Positions 34,179-43,617 of a stretch of DNA of 47,171 nt are shown here, one piece after another; position 1 is the first letter of the stretch, and each line of letters opens with the position of its first letter. The stretch covers positions 1-47,171 of the forward strand of contig NZ_FNOB01000026.1 of the NCBI RefSeq assembly GCF_900106675.1. Reading direction: 5' to 3'. The DNA is from Allgaiera indica (lineage in GTDB: Bacteria; Pseudomonadota; Alphaproteobacteria; Rhodobacterales; Rhodobacteraceae). The translations under genes and the position numbers were made by a program. The notes below the pieces were generated by a model. It was not told where the DNA came from, made no database searches, and saw only the letters and a program-made list of their open reading frames with translations.

Positions 34179-35450
34179 ATGCCCAAGCGATTGAGACTGA
34201 ACGAGAAAGCGGTGCGCGAACTGGTCCCGGCCGAGGGGCGCGACTATCAGGTCTTCGACAGCGAGGTGCGTGGCTTTGCGATCTGCGTCTACCGCTCCGG
34301 CAGCCGGGCCTTCACGCTCGACTATCGCCATGCAGGGCGCCAGCGCCGCATGACGATCGGGCGCTGGCCGGAATGGACCGCCACGGCCGCGCGGGAACGC
34401 GCCAAGGACCTGCGCCGGGATATCGATGCCGGGGCGGACCCGCTCGGGGCACGCGGCGACCAGCGCGAGGCGCCGCGCTTTCGCGATCTGATCGAGCGCT
34501 ACGGCGCTGAGCACTTGCCGCATCTCGCGCCGACCAATGCTTCGGATCAGCGCTCGATGCTGGCCAAGCTGGTTGCGCCGCATTGGGGTACGAAGCTGGT
34601 GAGTGAGATCACGCCCCAGGATGTGGAAAAACTCCTGAACATCATCGCCAAGGGCCGTGCGCGCCCGTGGAAGGCCAAGGCGAACAACCGGGCCCGCAAG
34701 CTGCAGGGATCAAAGCCGACGCCGATCCGCGCCAACCGCACCGGTGAAGTACTGCGCAAGATGTTCACGCTCGCCATCGCTTGGGGTTGGCGGACGGACA
34801 ACCCGGCCTCCGGCTTCCGCAAGCGGCTCGAGAACGAACGTGAGCGGTTTCTGTCACCGGAAGAGATCGGTCGGTTGGCCGAGGCACTGGATGCGGCAAC
34901 GGATCAGCGCGCCGCGGGCATCATCCGGCTCTGCATGTTGACCGGCAGTCGGGTTGGCGAGGTGCGGCAGGCGCGCTTCGAGCAGTTCAATCTCGACCTC
35001 GGCAGCTGGTCAAAACCTGCTACCACCACCAAACAGCGCAAGATCCACCGCATTCCGATCTCGGGCGAGGTGGCAGCCATCGTGCGCCAACGCCAAATGA
35101 TCGTGCCGCGCGGGATCCCCTGGCTCTTTCCCGGCGACGTGCCGGGTCAGCCGGTGGTGGAAATCCGGCGCTTCTGGCGCGGCATCCAGCGCAGTGCCAG
35201 TCTGCCGGACGTCCGCATCCACGATCTACGCCACACCTTCGCGTCGCTGCTGGTCAGCGGTGGTGCCTCGCTCGAGATGATCGGCAAGCTGCTGGGGCAT
35301 TCGCAGATGCAAACGACCCAGCGCTACGCCCATCTGATGGATTCTCCGCTGCGCGCAGGGGTCGACGCCGTGGCGACGATGTTCCGACCGCGGCCGAAAC
35401 TGGTGCATGATGCGGGGGCCGATGTGAGCGCTGACCGGAAATTCGCCTGA
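34179..35450 (+). CDS. Tyrosine-type integrase
   Basis: This 423-aa recombinase has an N-terminal arm-binding DUF4102-like part (RLNEKAVRELVPAEGRDYQVFDSEVRGFAICVYRSG), a SAM-like core-binding part and a C-terminal catalytic part with R258 (GSRVGEV), H348 and R351 (HDLRH), H374 (LLGHS) and Y383 (QRYAHL). All catalytic residues are present. I used the ATG at 34179, with AGGAGA upstream. It would integrate the element at tRNA-fMet, although it is not next to either att copy. Confidence 0.95.
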   Translation: MPKRLRLNEKAVRELVPAEGRDYQVFDSEVRGFAICVYRSGSRAFTLDYRHAGRQRRMTIGRWPEWTATAARERAKDLRRDIDAGADPLGARGDQREAPRFRDLIERYGAEHLPHLAPTNASDQRSMLAKLVAPHWGTKLVSEITPQDVEKLLNIIAKGRARPWKAKANNRARKLQGSKPTPIRANRTGEVLRKMFTLAIAWGWRTDNPASGFRKRLENERERFLSPEEIGRLAEALDAATDQRAAGIIRLCMLTGSRVGEVRQARFEQFNLDLGSWSKPATTTKQRKIHRIPISGEVAAIVRQRQMIVPRGIPWLFPGDVPGQPVVEIRRFWRGIQRSASLPDVRIHDLRHTFASLLVSGGASLEMIGKLLGHSQMQTTQRYAHLMDSPLRAGVDAVATMFRPRPKLVHDAGADVSADRKFA

Positions 35451-35465
35451 GGCGCCCAGCGCCCG

Positions 35466-36071
35466 TCAGGTGCTGGTGGCGCGCAGGGTCCGCCAAATTG
35501 GTGTGATCCGCCTGCGGATCGTGCGCTCGTCGGGCATCAGACCGGTCTCCGAGGTTTGGGCAAACCAGTCCTGCATCTCGGCAACGAGTTCCGCTTGCGT
35601 CGCGGGAAGGCCCTGGTCGTGGATGCGGCGGATGACCGCGAGGGTCATGCCGTCCCAATCGTAGGGCGACGTCACACCTGCGCCGGTGGCGGAGGGGATG
35701 CGACGGACAAGATCATGGTCGTCTTCGAAGCGCTCTACATCGGTGCGGCGGAGCAGAAGGTCGGCAAGCGAGACCGGAACGCCGGAGATCGGGTCTGTCA
35801 CCGTCAGCCATTCAGCGGAGTCTTCGGGGCGGATGCGGCGCATGTGGTATGTGGTCGGCCCGGTGCCACAGCGCCGGAACATTGGCAGCAGGTCCATCGT
35901 CGATACCGCGACCAGCCCTGACACGGCGATCGAGCCACAGATGACCCGCGAAATCCCGGTCACGATGTCGAACTTGCCGACCGTGGCCCAGCCGGCGATG
36001 TCGGCGATCATGCAGCCCCAGCGTGCGGCGGCTTCATGTACAGAGTAGAAAACCCGTGGCGGCAGTCCCAT
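35466..36071 (-). CDS. Conserved hypothetical protein next to integrase
   Basis: This 201-aa protein converges on the integrase, 15 bp away. It begins MGLPPRVFYSVHEAAARWGCMIADIAGWATVGKFDIVTGI, where VHEAAARWGC resembles a helix-turn-helix used to sense DNA, followed by a LPMFRRCGTG region. I do not know its role. Its position suggests a regulator of integration or lysogeny. Confidence 0.7.
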   Translation of the reverse strand: MGLPPRVFYSVHEAAARWGCMIADIAGWATVGKFDIVTGISRVICGSIAVSGLVAVSTMDLLPMFRRCGTGPTTYHMRRIRPEDSAEWLTVTDPISGVPVSLADLLLRRTDVERFEDDHDLVRRIPSATGAGVTSPYDWDGMTLAVIRRIHDQGLPATQAELVAEMQDWFAQTSETGLMPDERTIRRRITPIWRTLRATST

Positions 36072-36609
36072 GCTGACCTTTTTCCTCTTCCCAAGCAGGC
36101 GTCGAGGATCGCCCTCCCGTGGCGATGTCGACGTTTCCAATTGCGCGAGGAACCGCGGCGCTGAGGGAGGATCGGTCAGAGCCCCCTCCGATCAGGGCAT
36201 TCCGATCCAATCAGGCGCAACCGAGCCGCGCATCCCATCGAGGCGACTCGCCCTCGCGAAAAAGTTATCGTGCACTTGCAGCAAGAGCCAGACGCAGCGT
36301 GAAAAGAATCGGGGTGACGTGAGGGAGGGGTCCATTCGGCACTGAGGCGGAGCGGCTTGACCGGTGGATGGCCATGAAAAGATAGGCCCACCACTAGCGG
36401 TTTTGCGTTGGGGTTCGGGGATGAATCGGTTCTGGCGCCATTGATGCGCGAGGGTGTCGGCCTGAAGCTGCCGTTGATCCCCAGTGCCGGCTCCCCGAAG
36501 CCGGCCTTCGCGCGCCCTGCAGCTTTTCAGCCGCGCAATTCCAGCGATGCGGAATTTGTGCCGCTTCGCAGTGGTTTACGTTGCAGACACTGCCCGGCCC
36601 AGCAGCGTC
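36072..36609. other. Gene-free junction between phage and cargo
   Basis: No gene is convincing in this 538-bp stretch. It separates the last phage-type gene from the TetR-controlled export module. I searched by eye for a tRNA-like or att-like repeat and did not see one. Part of it (about 36485-36530) resembles dispersed GC-rich intergenic repeats. Confidence 0.4.
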
Positions 36610-37266
36610 CTACCTCGCCGCTGAAGGGCGGGACACCTGTGTCTCGCGGCACTCTAGCAGCGCCCGAAACAGGCCGACATGTTGCTCTGCCATCGCCAGC
36701 CGCTCTTCCGGGGTGTAGTCGTCCCAATGCGCGACGATCCAGCGATCGAGTGCCTCGCCCAACCCCAGCGCGCTGTCGATCAGAAGCGAGTCCGGCAGAT
36801 CGCCGCGAACCACCCCCAGCGCCTGCCCGCGCGCGATGATCAACCCGACCCAGTGCCGCGCGGCCTGGAAGATCCGCCCGGTCGGCGCCGATTGCTTCGG
36901 GTCGCTGCGCAGCCGGTAGAACATCCGCCCCAGCTTCACATACCACGTGCTCTTGTTCATCAGCGCGAGCGAACGGCAATAGAGCTTTTCCAACTCGCTC
37001 CAATAGGTCTCGGCGGTCAGCGCATCGGGGTCGAGGCCGCCGATCTCGCGCAGGAGGAAGCCGACCGAGCGCTCGACCAGCGTAGTGAACAGGTCCGCTT
37101 TGTCGTCGAAGTAGTAATATAGCGAGCTTTTGCTCATCTCCGAGCGTTCGAGGATGCGATTGAGCGAGGCCCCGTCATAGCCGTTCGCGCCGAATTCCTC
37201 GGCGGCATTGTCGAACAGGCGCTTTTGGCGCGCGGGGTCAAGCTTATCGAAGCGAGGTCGGCTCAT
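36610..37266 (-). CDS. TetR-family repressor of the export module
   Basis: This 218-aa regulator begins MSRPRFDKLDPARQKRLFDNAAEEFGANGYDGASLNRILERSEMSKSSLYYYFDDKADLF, a standard TetR DNA-binding part. It is divergent from the export operon, with a palindromic operator in between (37309-37324). It probably represses the operon and itself. The ATG at 37266 is the family start. Confidence 0.92.
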   Translation of the reverse strand: MSRPRFDKLDPARQKRLFDNAAEEFGANGYDGASLNRILERSEMSKSSLYYYFDDKADLFTTLVERSVGFLLREIGGLDPDALTAETYWSELEKLYCRSLALMNKSTWYVKLGRMFYRLRSDPKQSAPTGRIFQAARHWVGLIIARGQALGVVRGDLPDSLLIDSALGLGEALDRWIVAHWDDYTPEERLAMAEQHVGLFRALLECRETQVSRPSAAR

Positions 37267-37269
37267 GGC

Positions 37270-37299
37270 TTGACATGTAGCACCCGGCGGGCGTATCAA
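37270..37299 (+). promoter_or_regulatory. Candidate promoter of the export operon
   Basis: TTGACA (37270-37275) and TATCAA (37294-37299) are spaced by 18 bp and point toward the operon. The operator begins 10 bp after the -10 box, where a repressor would block the start. Confidence 0.45.
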
Positions 37300-37308
37300 C
37301 CAGTGGTG

Positions 37309-37324
37309 TGGACCGGGCGGTCCA
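37309..37324 (+). promoter_or_regulatory. TetR-type operator of the export module
   Basis: TGGACC-GGGC-GGTCCA is a 6-bp inverted repeat with a 4-bp centre, located between the divergent TetR and LolA-like genes. The arms resemble those of the other operators at 17353-17390 (AGACC/GGTCT), in keeping with a family-typical site. Confidence 0.65.
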
Positions 37325-37397
37325 TAACTTTGATGCAAATCCCCGATGTCAGGGCGCTCGCGTGCGCCGACGCGGGGCACGGTAGGGAGGGCGACGG

Positions 37398-38168
37398 ATG
37401 AAGGGTCTCATAGTGAGGATCGCGGCAGCGGTGGTTCTTGGAGCTGCGATAGTGACCGGCAGCCCGGGCGTGGGAATGGCGGCGGACGCCACGGCGCTCA
37501 TCCGCGCCGCCTTCGACAACTGGCGCGCCAACTCGTCCGAATCCACGGTGACGATGACCATCCACCGGCCGGGCTGGGAACGACACCTGACGATGAAGGG
37601 CTGGACCCAGGGGCACGACAAGGCGCTGGCGCGCTTCACCGCTCCGGCCAAGGATGCCGGCAACGCGACGCTCAAGCTCGGCAAGACAACGCTGATCTTC
37701 AACCCCAAGCTCAACCAGGTGATCAAGCTGCCCGCCTCGATGTTGGCGCAGTCGTGGATGGGGTCGGATTTCTCCTATAACGACCTGTCGAAGGCCGAGG
37801 ACATCCTGACCGAATACAGCCACAAGATCATCGGCACCGGCCATGCCGGCGGCCACACCGTCTATAGCATCGAGGCACTGCCGAAACCCGGTGCGCCGGT
37901 GGTCTGGGGCAAGCAGCAGGTCAAGGTCCGCGACGACGGCGTGCTGCTGCAGGAGACCTTCTTCGATCAGGACATGCGGGTCGTGCGCCAGATGACCACC
38001 GACAAGGTCGGCCGCATCGGCGGGCGCGACTACCCGGTGGTGGTGACGATGCGGCCAGCGGCGAAAAAGGGACAGTGGACGCGGCTCGACACGACCGCGG
38101 CGCGGTTCAACGTCCCGATCCCGGCCTATGTCTTCACCCGCTCCAACCTGCAGAACCCGCGGAACTGA
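37398..38168 (+). CDS. LolA-like outer membrane lipoprotein-sorting protein
   Basis: This 256-aa periplasmic protein has a signal peptide (about residues 1-29, cut near GMAADA) and the LolA-like core pattern: STVTMTIHRPGWERHLTMKGWTQG, ARFTAPAKDAGNATLKLGKTTLIFNPKLNQVIKLPASMLAQSWMGSDFSYNDL, and a C-terminal VFTRSNLQNPR. The fold carries lipids or lipoproteins across the periplasm. It is the first gene of an operon with two FtsX-type permeases, an ATPase and a barrel, so a dedicated shuttle role fits. AGGGAGG lies upstream of the ATG. Confidence 0.9.
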   Translation: MKGLIVRIAAAVVLGAAIVTGSPGVGMAADATALIRAAFDNWRANSSESTVTMTIHRPGWERHLTMKGWTQGHDKALARFTAPAKDAGNATLKLGKTTLIFNPKLNQVIKLPASMLAQSWMGSDFSYNDLSKAEDILTEYSHKIIGTGHAGGHTVYSIEALPKPGAPVVWGKQQVKVRDDGVLLQETFFDQDMRVVRQMTTDKVGRIGGRDYPVVVTMRPAAKKGQWTRLDTTAARFNVPIPAYVFTRSNLQNPRN

Positions 38169-38169
38169 G

Positions 38170-39390
38170 ATGCTGTTCGAAATGGCATGGCGGAACCTGT
38201 GGCGGCAGCCGATGCGCACGGCGTTGAGCCTGCTGACCATGGCGCTCGCCGCCGCCCTTCTGGTGTTCATGCTGTCGTTCCAGCTTGGCGTCTACGACAC
38301 GATGAAATCGAACGCGCTCAGGATCTTCGACGGCTTCGCCCGGATCCAGCCGCCGGGCTATGCCGACGATCCCGACATCCGCAAGACCATCGCCGACCCC
38401 GAGGCGCTGGCCGCAAAGGCCGAGCAGGTGAAGGGCGTCACCGCCGCCGCGCCGCGCGCGACCTCCTACGTCATTCTCGCCAATGGCGAGCGCAGCTACG
38501 GCGCCGCCATCGTCGGCGTCTCGCCCACGCGCGAGCGGCGGGTCTCGACCCTGGCGACGACGGTGCATGAAGGCCGCTACCTGAAGCCCGGCGACAGCGA
38601 TGCCGTGGTGCTGGGCGACGCGCTCGCCCGCAACCTCAAGCTCAAGCTCGGCGACAAGGTGACCCTGCTGGGCTCTGCCCTCGACGGCACCATCGCCGCC
38701 GACAGCCTGACGCTGGTCGGGATCTTCCACACCGGGATCGGCGATCTCGACCGGCAGGTCGCGGAAATGCCGCTGGGCCGGTTCCAGCAAAGCTTTGCCA
38801 TGGGGGACACCGCCAACACCATCGCGCTGGTCGGCCCCAGCCTAAGCGCGGTCAACGCCGCCTTGCCGCGGCTCGACCGGCTGGCGACGGCGAACAATCT
38901 GGTGGTCGAGGATTGGGGCGGGCTGCAACCCGGGCTGAAACAGGCGATCACCCTCGATTTCTCGACCTCGATGCTGTGGTACGTCAGCCTTGTCGTCGTC
39001 GTCGTCTTCATCATCCTCAACACCCTGCTGATGTCGGTGCTGGAACGCACGCGCGAGTTCGGCATGCTGATGGCGATCGGCATGCGGGCGCCGCTGGTCG
39101 GGCGGATGCTGTGGCTCGAACTGATCCTGCTGGCGCTGATCGGCACTGTCGCCGGCGTCATCCTCGGCGGCGGGCTGGCGCTGTGGTACGGCCATGCCGG
39201 CATCGCGGTCGGCGCCTTCGAGGGGCTGATGGCACAATGGGGCCTGCCCGGGCGGCTCTACCCCACGCTCAGCGCGACCTCGGCACTGGTCGGACCCGCC
39301 GTCATCGTGGTCTCGGTGGCCGTGGCCGGGCTGATCCCGATGCGGCGCATCCGCAGGCTGGAGCCGGTGAAAGCGATGAGGGCGGCATGA
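38170..39390 (+). CDS. ABC transporter permease, FtsX/LolC type (first)
   Basis: This 406-aa permease has one N-terminal membrane segment (about residues 18-40), a large periplasmic part, and three C-terminal segments (about 270-290, 315-345 and 370-390). That is the four-span MacB/LolC layout. The motif VLERTREFGMLMAIGMR at the ATPase-contacting coupling helix is family-typical. It would extract a membrane lipid or lipoprotein from the inner membrane. The stop overlaps the next permease start. Confidence 0.92.
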   Translation: MLFEMAWRNLWRQPMRTALSLLTMALAAALLVFMLSFQLGVYDTMKSNALRIFDGFARIQPPGYADDPDIRKTIADPEALAAKAEQVKGVTAAAPRATSYVILANGERSYGAAIVGVSPTRERRVSTLATTVHEGRYLKPGDSDAVVLGDALARNLKLKLGDKVTLLGSALDGTIAADSLTLVGIFHTGIGDLDRQVAEMPLGRFQQSFAMGDTANTIALVGPSLSAVNAALPRLDRLATANNLVVEDWGGLQPGLKQAITLDFSTSMLWYVSLVVVVVFIILNTLLMSVLERTREFGMLMAIGMRAPLVGRMLWLELILLALIGTVAGVILGGGLALWYGHAGIAVGAFEGLMAQWGLPGRLYPTLSATSALVGPAVIVVSVAVAGLIPMRRIRRLEPVKAMRAA

Positions 39391-40616
39391 TGGAAACCTT
39401 CAAGCTCATCGCCCCGCTGGCCTGGCGCAACCTGTGGCGCAACCCGCGCCGCACCGCGATCACCCTGGTCGTCGTCGCGGTCGGGCTCTATTCGATCCTC
39501 GTCTTCGCGGCGCTGCTGGATGCCTGGGCGCAATCGAGCCGCGACGCCCAGCTCAACCTGCTGACCGGCAGCGGCCAGATCCACGCCAAGGGCTATCTCG
39601 ACGACCCGGTGGTCGACCGCCGGATGCCGCCGCCGGATACCGAACTGCGCGCCGCGCTCAATGTCCCGCCGGTCAAGGCCTGGGCCGAGCGGGTGCGCGT
39701 GCCGGCGGTGATCCAGAGCGAATACAAGACCCTGCCGCTGACCCTGCTGGGGGTGAAACCGCAGGCCGAACGGGCAATCTCGTTCCTGCCGAAGCAGATC
39801 GCCGAGGGCAGCTATCTGGGCGACAAGGACGACCCCGGCATCGTTCTGGGCCGCCACCTCGCGCAGCGGCTGAAGACACGGGTCGGCAAGCGCGTCATCC
39901 TGATGGCGCAAAGCGCCGACGGCAGCCTTGCCCAGCGGGCCTTTCAGGTGAAGGGGCTGTTCGCCGGCAACCAGTCGGCCGAGGACAGCTACGCCTTCAC
40001 CGGCATCGCAACGGCGCAGAAGATGCTGGGCATCGGTGACGGCATTTCCGAGATCAGCTTTCGCCTAACCGACGGCGCCGCGCTGGCGCCCGAGATCGCC
40101 CGGCTGCGCGCCGCCGCGCCGGGGCTGGACGTCGAGCCGTGGAAGCAGCTGGCGCCGCTGGCTGCCGCCGTCGACAGCTTCATGACCGCCTTCGTCTATA
40201 TCTGGCTGTGGGTGATGTTCGTCTTCATGGCGATCGGCATCGTCAACACCCAGCTGATGGCGGTGTTCGAACGGGTGCGCGAATTCGGCCTGTTGCAGGC
40301 GCTTGGGATGCGGCCGCGGCTGATCCTGGCACAGGTGCTGCTCGAATCCGCGCTGCTGATCGGCGTCGGCGTGGGGCTTGGCATGATCGCCTCGGGCGCC
40401 ACCATCTTCGCGCTCAGGGGCGGGGTCGACCTCGGCTTCCTCGCCCGCGGGGCCGAGTTCATCGGCGCCGGCCATGTCCTCTATCCCCATCTCGCCCTGT
40501 CCGAATTCTTCGAAATGTCGCTCCTCGTCTGGGTCCTCGGCGTCGTCATCGCGCTCTGGCCCGCACGCAAGGCGGCCCATTCCAGACCCGTGGAGGCGAT
40601 GAGCCATGCAACCTGA
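39387..40616 (+). CDS. ABC transporter permease, FtsX/LolE type (second)
   Basis: This 409-aa protein is a paralogue of the first permease with the same four-span layout and VFERVREFGLLQALGMRPRL at the coupling helix. The two are similar at both ends (AWRNLWR near each N-terminus), so they form a heterodimer like LolC/LolE. It overlaps the previous gene by 4 nt and the ATPase gene by 11 nt. Confidence 0.92.
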   Translation: MMETFKLIAPLAWRNLWRNPRRTAITLVVVAVGLYSILVFAALLDAWAQSSRDAQLNLLTGSGQIHAKGYLDDPVVDRRMPPPDTELRAALNVPPVKAWAERVRVPAVIQSEYKTLPLTLLGVKPQAERAISFLPKQIAEGSYLGDKDDPGIVLGRHLAQRLKTRVGKRVILMAQSADGSLAQRAFQVKGLFAGNQSAEDSYAFTGIATAQKMLGIGDGISEISFRLTDGAALAPEIARLRAAAPGLDVEPWKQLAPLAAAVDSFMTAFVYIWLWVMFVFMAIGIVNTQLMAVFERVREFGLLQALGMRPRLILAQVLLESALLIGVGVGLGMIASGATIFALRGGVDLGFLARGAEFIGAGHVLYPHLALSEFFEMSLLVWVLGVVIALWPARKAAHSRPVEAMSHAT

Positions 40617-41346
40617 CACCTCGGAGAGCCGCGCGCCCGGACGCGCGATCGTCGCCTGCCGCGGCCTGTCGAAGATCTATACCGACGGCGCGGTCGAGGT
40701 CCGGGCGGTCGACGGCCTCGACCTCGACATCGCGGCGGGCGACTTCGCCACGCTCTCGGGCCCGTCCGGCTCCGGCAAGACGACGCTTCAGAACATGATC
40801 GGCGGGCTCGACCGGCCGACCTCGGGCAGTGTGACGGTGGATGGCGAGGATCTGAGCAGCCTGAACACCGCGCATCTGGCCGAGCTCAGGCTGCACAAGA
40901 TCGGCTTCGTCTTCCAGGCCTACAACCTGATCCCGGTGCTGTCGGCACTGGAGAATATCGAGTTCGTGCTCCAGCTTCTCGGCGTGGGCGCCAAGGAACG
41001 CCGCGCCCGCGCTGCGAGCGCGCTCGCCGATGTCGGGCTGGCAGGGATGGAGGGGCGGCGCCCCTCGCATCTGTCGGGCGGCCAGCAGCAGCGCGTCGCC
41101 GTTGCCCGGGCACTGGTGGCGCGGCCGGCGATCGTGCTGGCCGACGAACCCACCGCCAACCTCGACAGCAAGAGCGCCGACGATCTGATCAGCCTGATGG
41201 CCGAGCTCAACGCCCGCTCGGGCACCACCTTCCTGATCGGCACCCACGACGCCCGGGTCATCGCCCGCGCGCGGCGGCATATCGAGATGGTCGACGGCAA
41301 GGTCACCGCCGACACGACCGGGGATCTGGCCGATGTCGCGCAATAG
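40606..41346 (+). CDS. ABC transporter ATPase, LolD/MacB type
   Basis: This 246-aa ATPase has all motifs: Walker A GPSGSGKT (52-59), Q-loop near FVFQAYNLIP, signature LSGGQ (156-160), Walker B VLADE (177-181) and H214 in GTHDAR. The type is LolD/MacB, the mechanotransmitting branch. It overlaps both its neighbours, which supports one operon with the permeases and the barrel. Confidence 0.95.
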   Translation: MQPDTSESRAPGRAIVACRGLSKIYTDGAVEVRAVDGLDLDIAAGDFATLSGPSGSGKTTLQNMIGGLDRPTSGSVTVDGEDLSSLNTAHLAELRLHKIGFVFQAYNLIPVLSALENIEFVLQLLGVGAKERRARAASALADVGLAGMEGRRPSHLSGGQQQRVAVARALVARPAIVLADEPTANLDSKSADDLISLMAELNARSGTTFLIGTHDARVIARARRHIEMVDGKVTADTTGDLADVAQ

Positions 41347-42583
41347 CCTTGCCGTCCTTGCCCTGAGCCTCGCCACCGGCCTCGGGCTGGCGGCCCCGGC
41401 CCGGGCCGACAATGCCCTGCACGGGCGGTTCGAACTCACCGGGATCGGCGCGACATCGAAGGCGGGCAGCGCCGACGCCTTCCTCGGCGCGCGCTCCCGC
41501 GCCGGCCTTCACGGCGATTTCCGGCTGACCTGGGAGCCGCATTGGGGCCGATGGGATTTCAGCCTGCATTACGTTCTGCGCGGCGCGTCCGGCCGGGACG
41601 TCGCGCTGTCGCGCAGCAAGGCGGCGCTGCTGCCCGCGCCCCCGCCCGCCACATTGTTCGACCTCAGCGAGACGCTGACAGACAGCGGCAACCGCCGGCT
41701 GACGCAACGGATCGACCGGCTGTCGCTGGGCTACTCGACACCGCATTTCGTGTTCCGGATCGGCCGCCAGGCGCTGACCTGGGGCGCGGGTCAGGTGTTC
41801 CACCCGATGGACCTTGTCGATCCCTTCGCCCCCAATGCCGTCGATACCGAATACAAGCCCGGCGTCGACATGATCTATACGCAGATCCTGTTCGACGACG
41901 GCTCCGACCTGCAGGCGGTGGCAGCCCCGCGCCGCGCGGTTGCGGGGGGGCCGGTCAGCGGCAATGCCAGCACCTTCGCGCTGCATTATCACCGCAGCAT
42001 CGGCGCATTCGGCCTGTCGTTGCTGGCCGCGCGCGACCGCGGCGACTGGACCGCGGGGCTGGGCCTGTCCGGTCCGCTGGGCGGCGCGACCTGGAATGCC
42101 GAGATCGTGCCGACGCGCGAAGCCGCCGGGGCGACCCGGGTCTCGGGGCTTCTCAACATCAGCGGCGCGACAACGCTGGCGGGACGCAACGCCACCTATT
42201 ACGCCGAGTATTTCCACAACGGTTTCGGCGTGCCGGGCAGTGGCGCGGCGCTGGACAGCCTGCCCTCCGATCTGACGGCGCGGCTGACCCGGGGCCAGAT
42301 CTTCACCGTCTCGCGCAACTACCTGGCGGCTGGCGGCGCGTGGGATTGGACACCGCTGCTCACCTTGTCACCCAGCCTGATCGTCAACCTCGACGACCGC
42401 AGCTTCTACGTCAGCGCCGAGAGTAAATGGTCGCTGAGCGACAACAGCATGCTGCTGATCGGCCTCCAGGCCCCGGTCGGGCCGCATGGCACCGAATTCG
42501 GCGGCCTGCCCGTCAGCGGCACCACCGCCCCCTACAGTGCCGAACCGACGACGGCCTTTCTTCAGTTTCGGCGATATTTCTGA
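41333..42583 (+). CDS. Predicted outer-membrane beta-barrel protein
   Basis: This 416-aa protein has a signal peptide (cut near ARADNA, about residue 27), repeated amphipathic strands and a terminal aromatic residue (QFRRYF), all typical of an outer-membrane barrel. It resembles porin- or DUF1302-type barrels, without a firm match. It overlaps the ATPase gene by 14 nt, so it is the operon's last gene and is likely to be the outer-membrane receptor or exit of the export path. Confidence 0.8.
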   Translation: MSRNSLAVLALSLATGLGLAAPARADNALHGRFELTGIGATSKAGSADAFLGARSRAGLHGDFRLTWEPHWGRWDFSLHYVLRGASGRDVALSRSKAALLPAPPPATLFDLSETLTDSGNRRLTQRIDRLSLGYSTPHFVFRIGRQALTWGAGQVFHPMDLVDPFAPNAVDTEYKPGVDMIYTQILFDDGSDLQAVAAPRRAVAGGPVSGNASTFALHYHRSIGAFGLSLLAARDRGDWTAGLGLSGPLGGATWNAEIVPTREAAGATRVSGLLNISGATTLAGRNATYYAEYFHNGFGVPGSGAALDSLPSDLTARLTRGQIFTVSRNYLAAGGAWDWTPLLTLSPSLIVNLDDRSFYVSAESKWSLSDNSMLLIGLQAPVGPHGTEFGGLPVSGTTAPYSAEPTTAFLQFRRYF

Positions 42584-42932
42584 GACCTGAAGCGACGTTT
42601 CGGAGGTCCTGAGGCCGGGTTCGATGATCGGCGTCTTCAACTTCCCGAGGCTTGATGCTGACACCGGACTGAGCAAGGTCGCGGCCAGCCCGGGCGAACC
42701 AACCTTACTGATCGCCGCGAAACGGTCCTGAGCCGCCGTTCATCTGCCGCACGCGATGCTGCGGCGCGGCCCGTCATTGCTAACATTCGCACAAGGCGCG
42801 GCATTCTCGACAAGGGAACGACGGCAGTGCGGCACACTCCGGCCGATTGCCAAACCATCCCGAACGTACGCTTTCGTGCTTCGGCTGAGCCTTGAACCAA
42901 TCTTGGTTGGCCTCGACCCCGGAGCTCGTCTC
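42584..42932. other. Gene-free stretch between export module and GST remnant
   Basis: No convincing gene is seen. The sequence has short frames without good coding character. It may mark an old junction between two cargo pieces. Confidence 0.4.
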
Positions 42933-43529
42933 TCAGTGCGCATGCCCCATTTCTGGGTGTCCGGTCTGCATGATGGACGAAAGCTGCGAATTTCGCCGTT
43001 TGATGAATTCGGCCAGCAGGGTCGGATACTCATTGGTCACGGCAGACGTGATGGAGACCCTACGGTCCAGCGCCTTGCGCCAGGCCCGCACGCGGGAGAG
43101 CCCCGTGAAGATGCCGAAATCTCCGATCTGATCGAAGGTATTGAAATAGCGGAATACAGGGCCGAACACGACATCGACCAGGCTGAACCGCTCTCCGGCG
43201 AAATAGGGACCGGCTCCGAGTTGGCCTTCAAGCCGCACGAACTTGTCACGCAGTGCAGCGATCTTCTTGTCGAACGCCTCTTCACCGGACGCCGAATAGA
43301 ACCCGGCGATGTCATTGAGGACGGCCGACCCGAACTCCATCCACGCACGGTGTCGGGCGCGGTCAAGCGCGGCGTCGGGATGCAGCGGTTTGGGCTGTGT
43401 TTCTTCAAGAAATTCGAGGATCACCCCAGATTCGAAAATAGGCATTTGCTGGACAAGCAGCACCGGCGTCTTGCCGAGTGGAGACACTGCCAGAAACCAG
43501 TCGGGTTTCTCTGCACCCGGCTTATTCAC
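42933..43529 (-). pseudogene. 5'-truncated glutathione S-transferase gene
   Basis: The 198-aa frame starts only at a GTG and begins KPDWFLAVSPLGKTPVLLVQQMPIFESGVILEFLEE, which is the second half of the GST N-terminal domain. The first beta-alpha unit with the catalytic Ser/Cys/Tyr residue, about 40 residues, is missing. The C-terminal helical domain is complete (GPYFAGERFSLVDVVFGPVFRYF). The break lies at about 43530, some 90 bp from the IS1380-derived gene start, so an IS event may have removed the 5' end. Confidence 0.75.
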
Positions 43530-43617
43530 CGAATTTGACGAGATTGGTTGCGTGCGCCTGAAAGTGCTGTAGATTCAAGCGACTAGACACAAATCGACGG
43601 CAGCATCGGACGCACGC

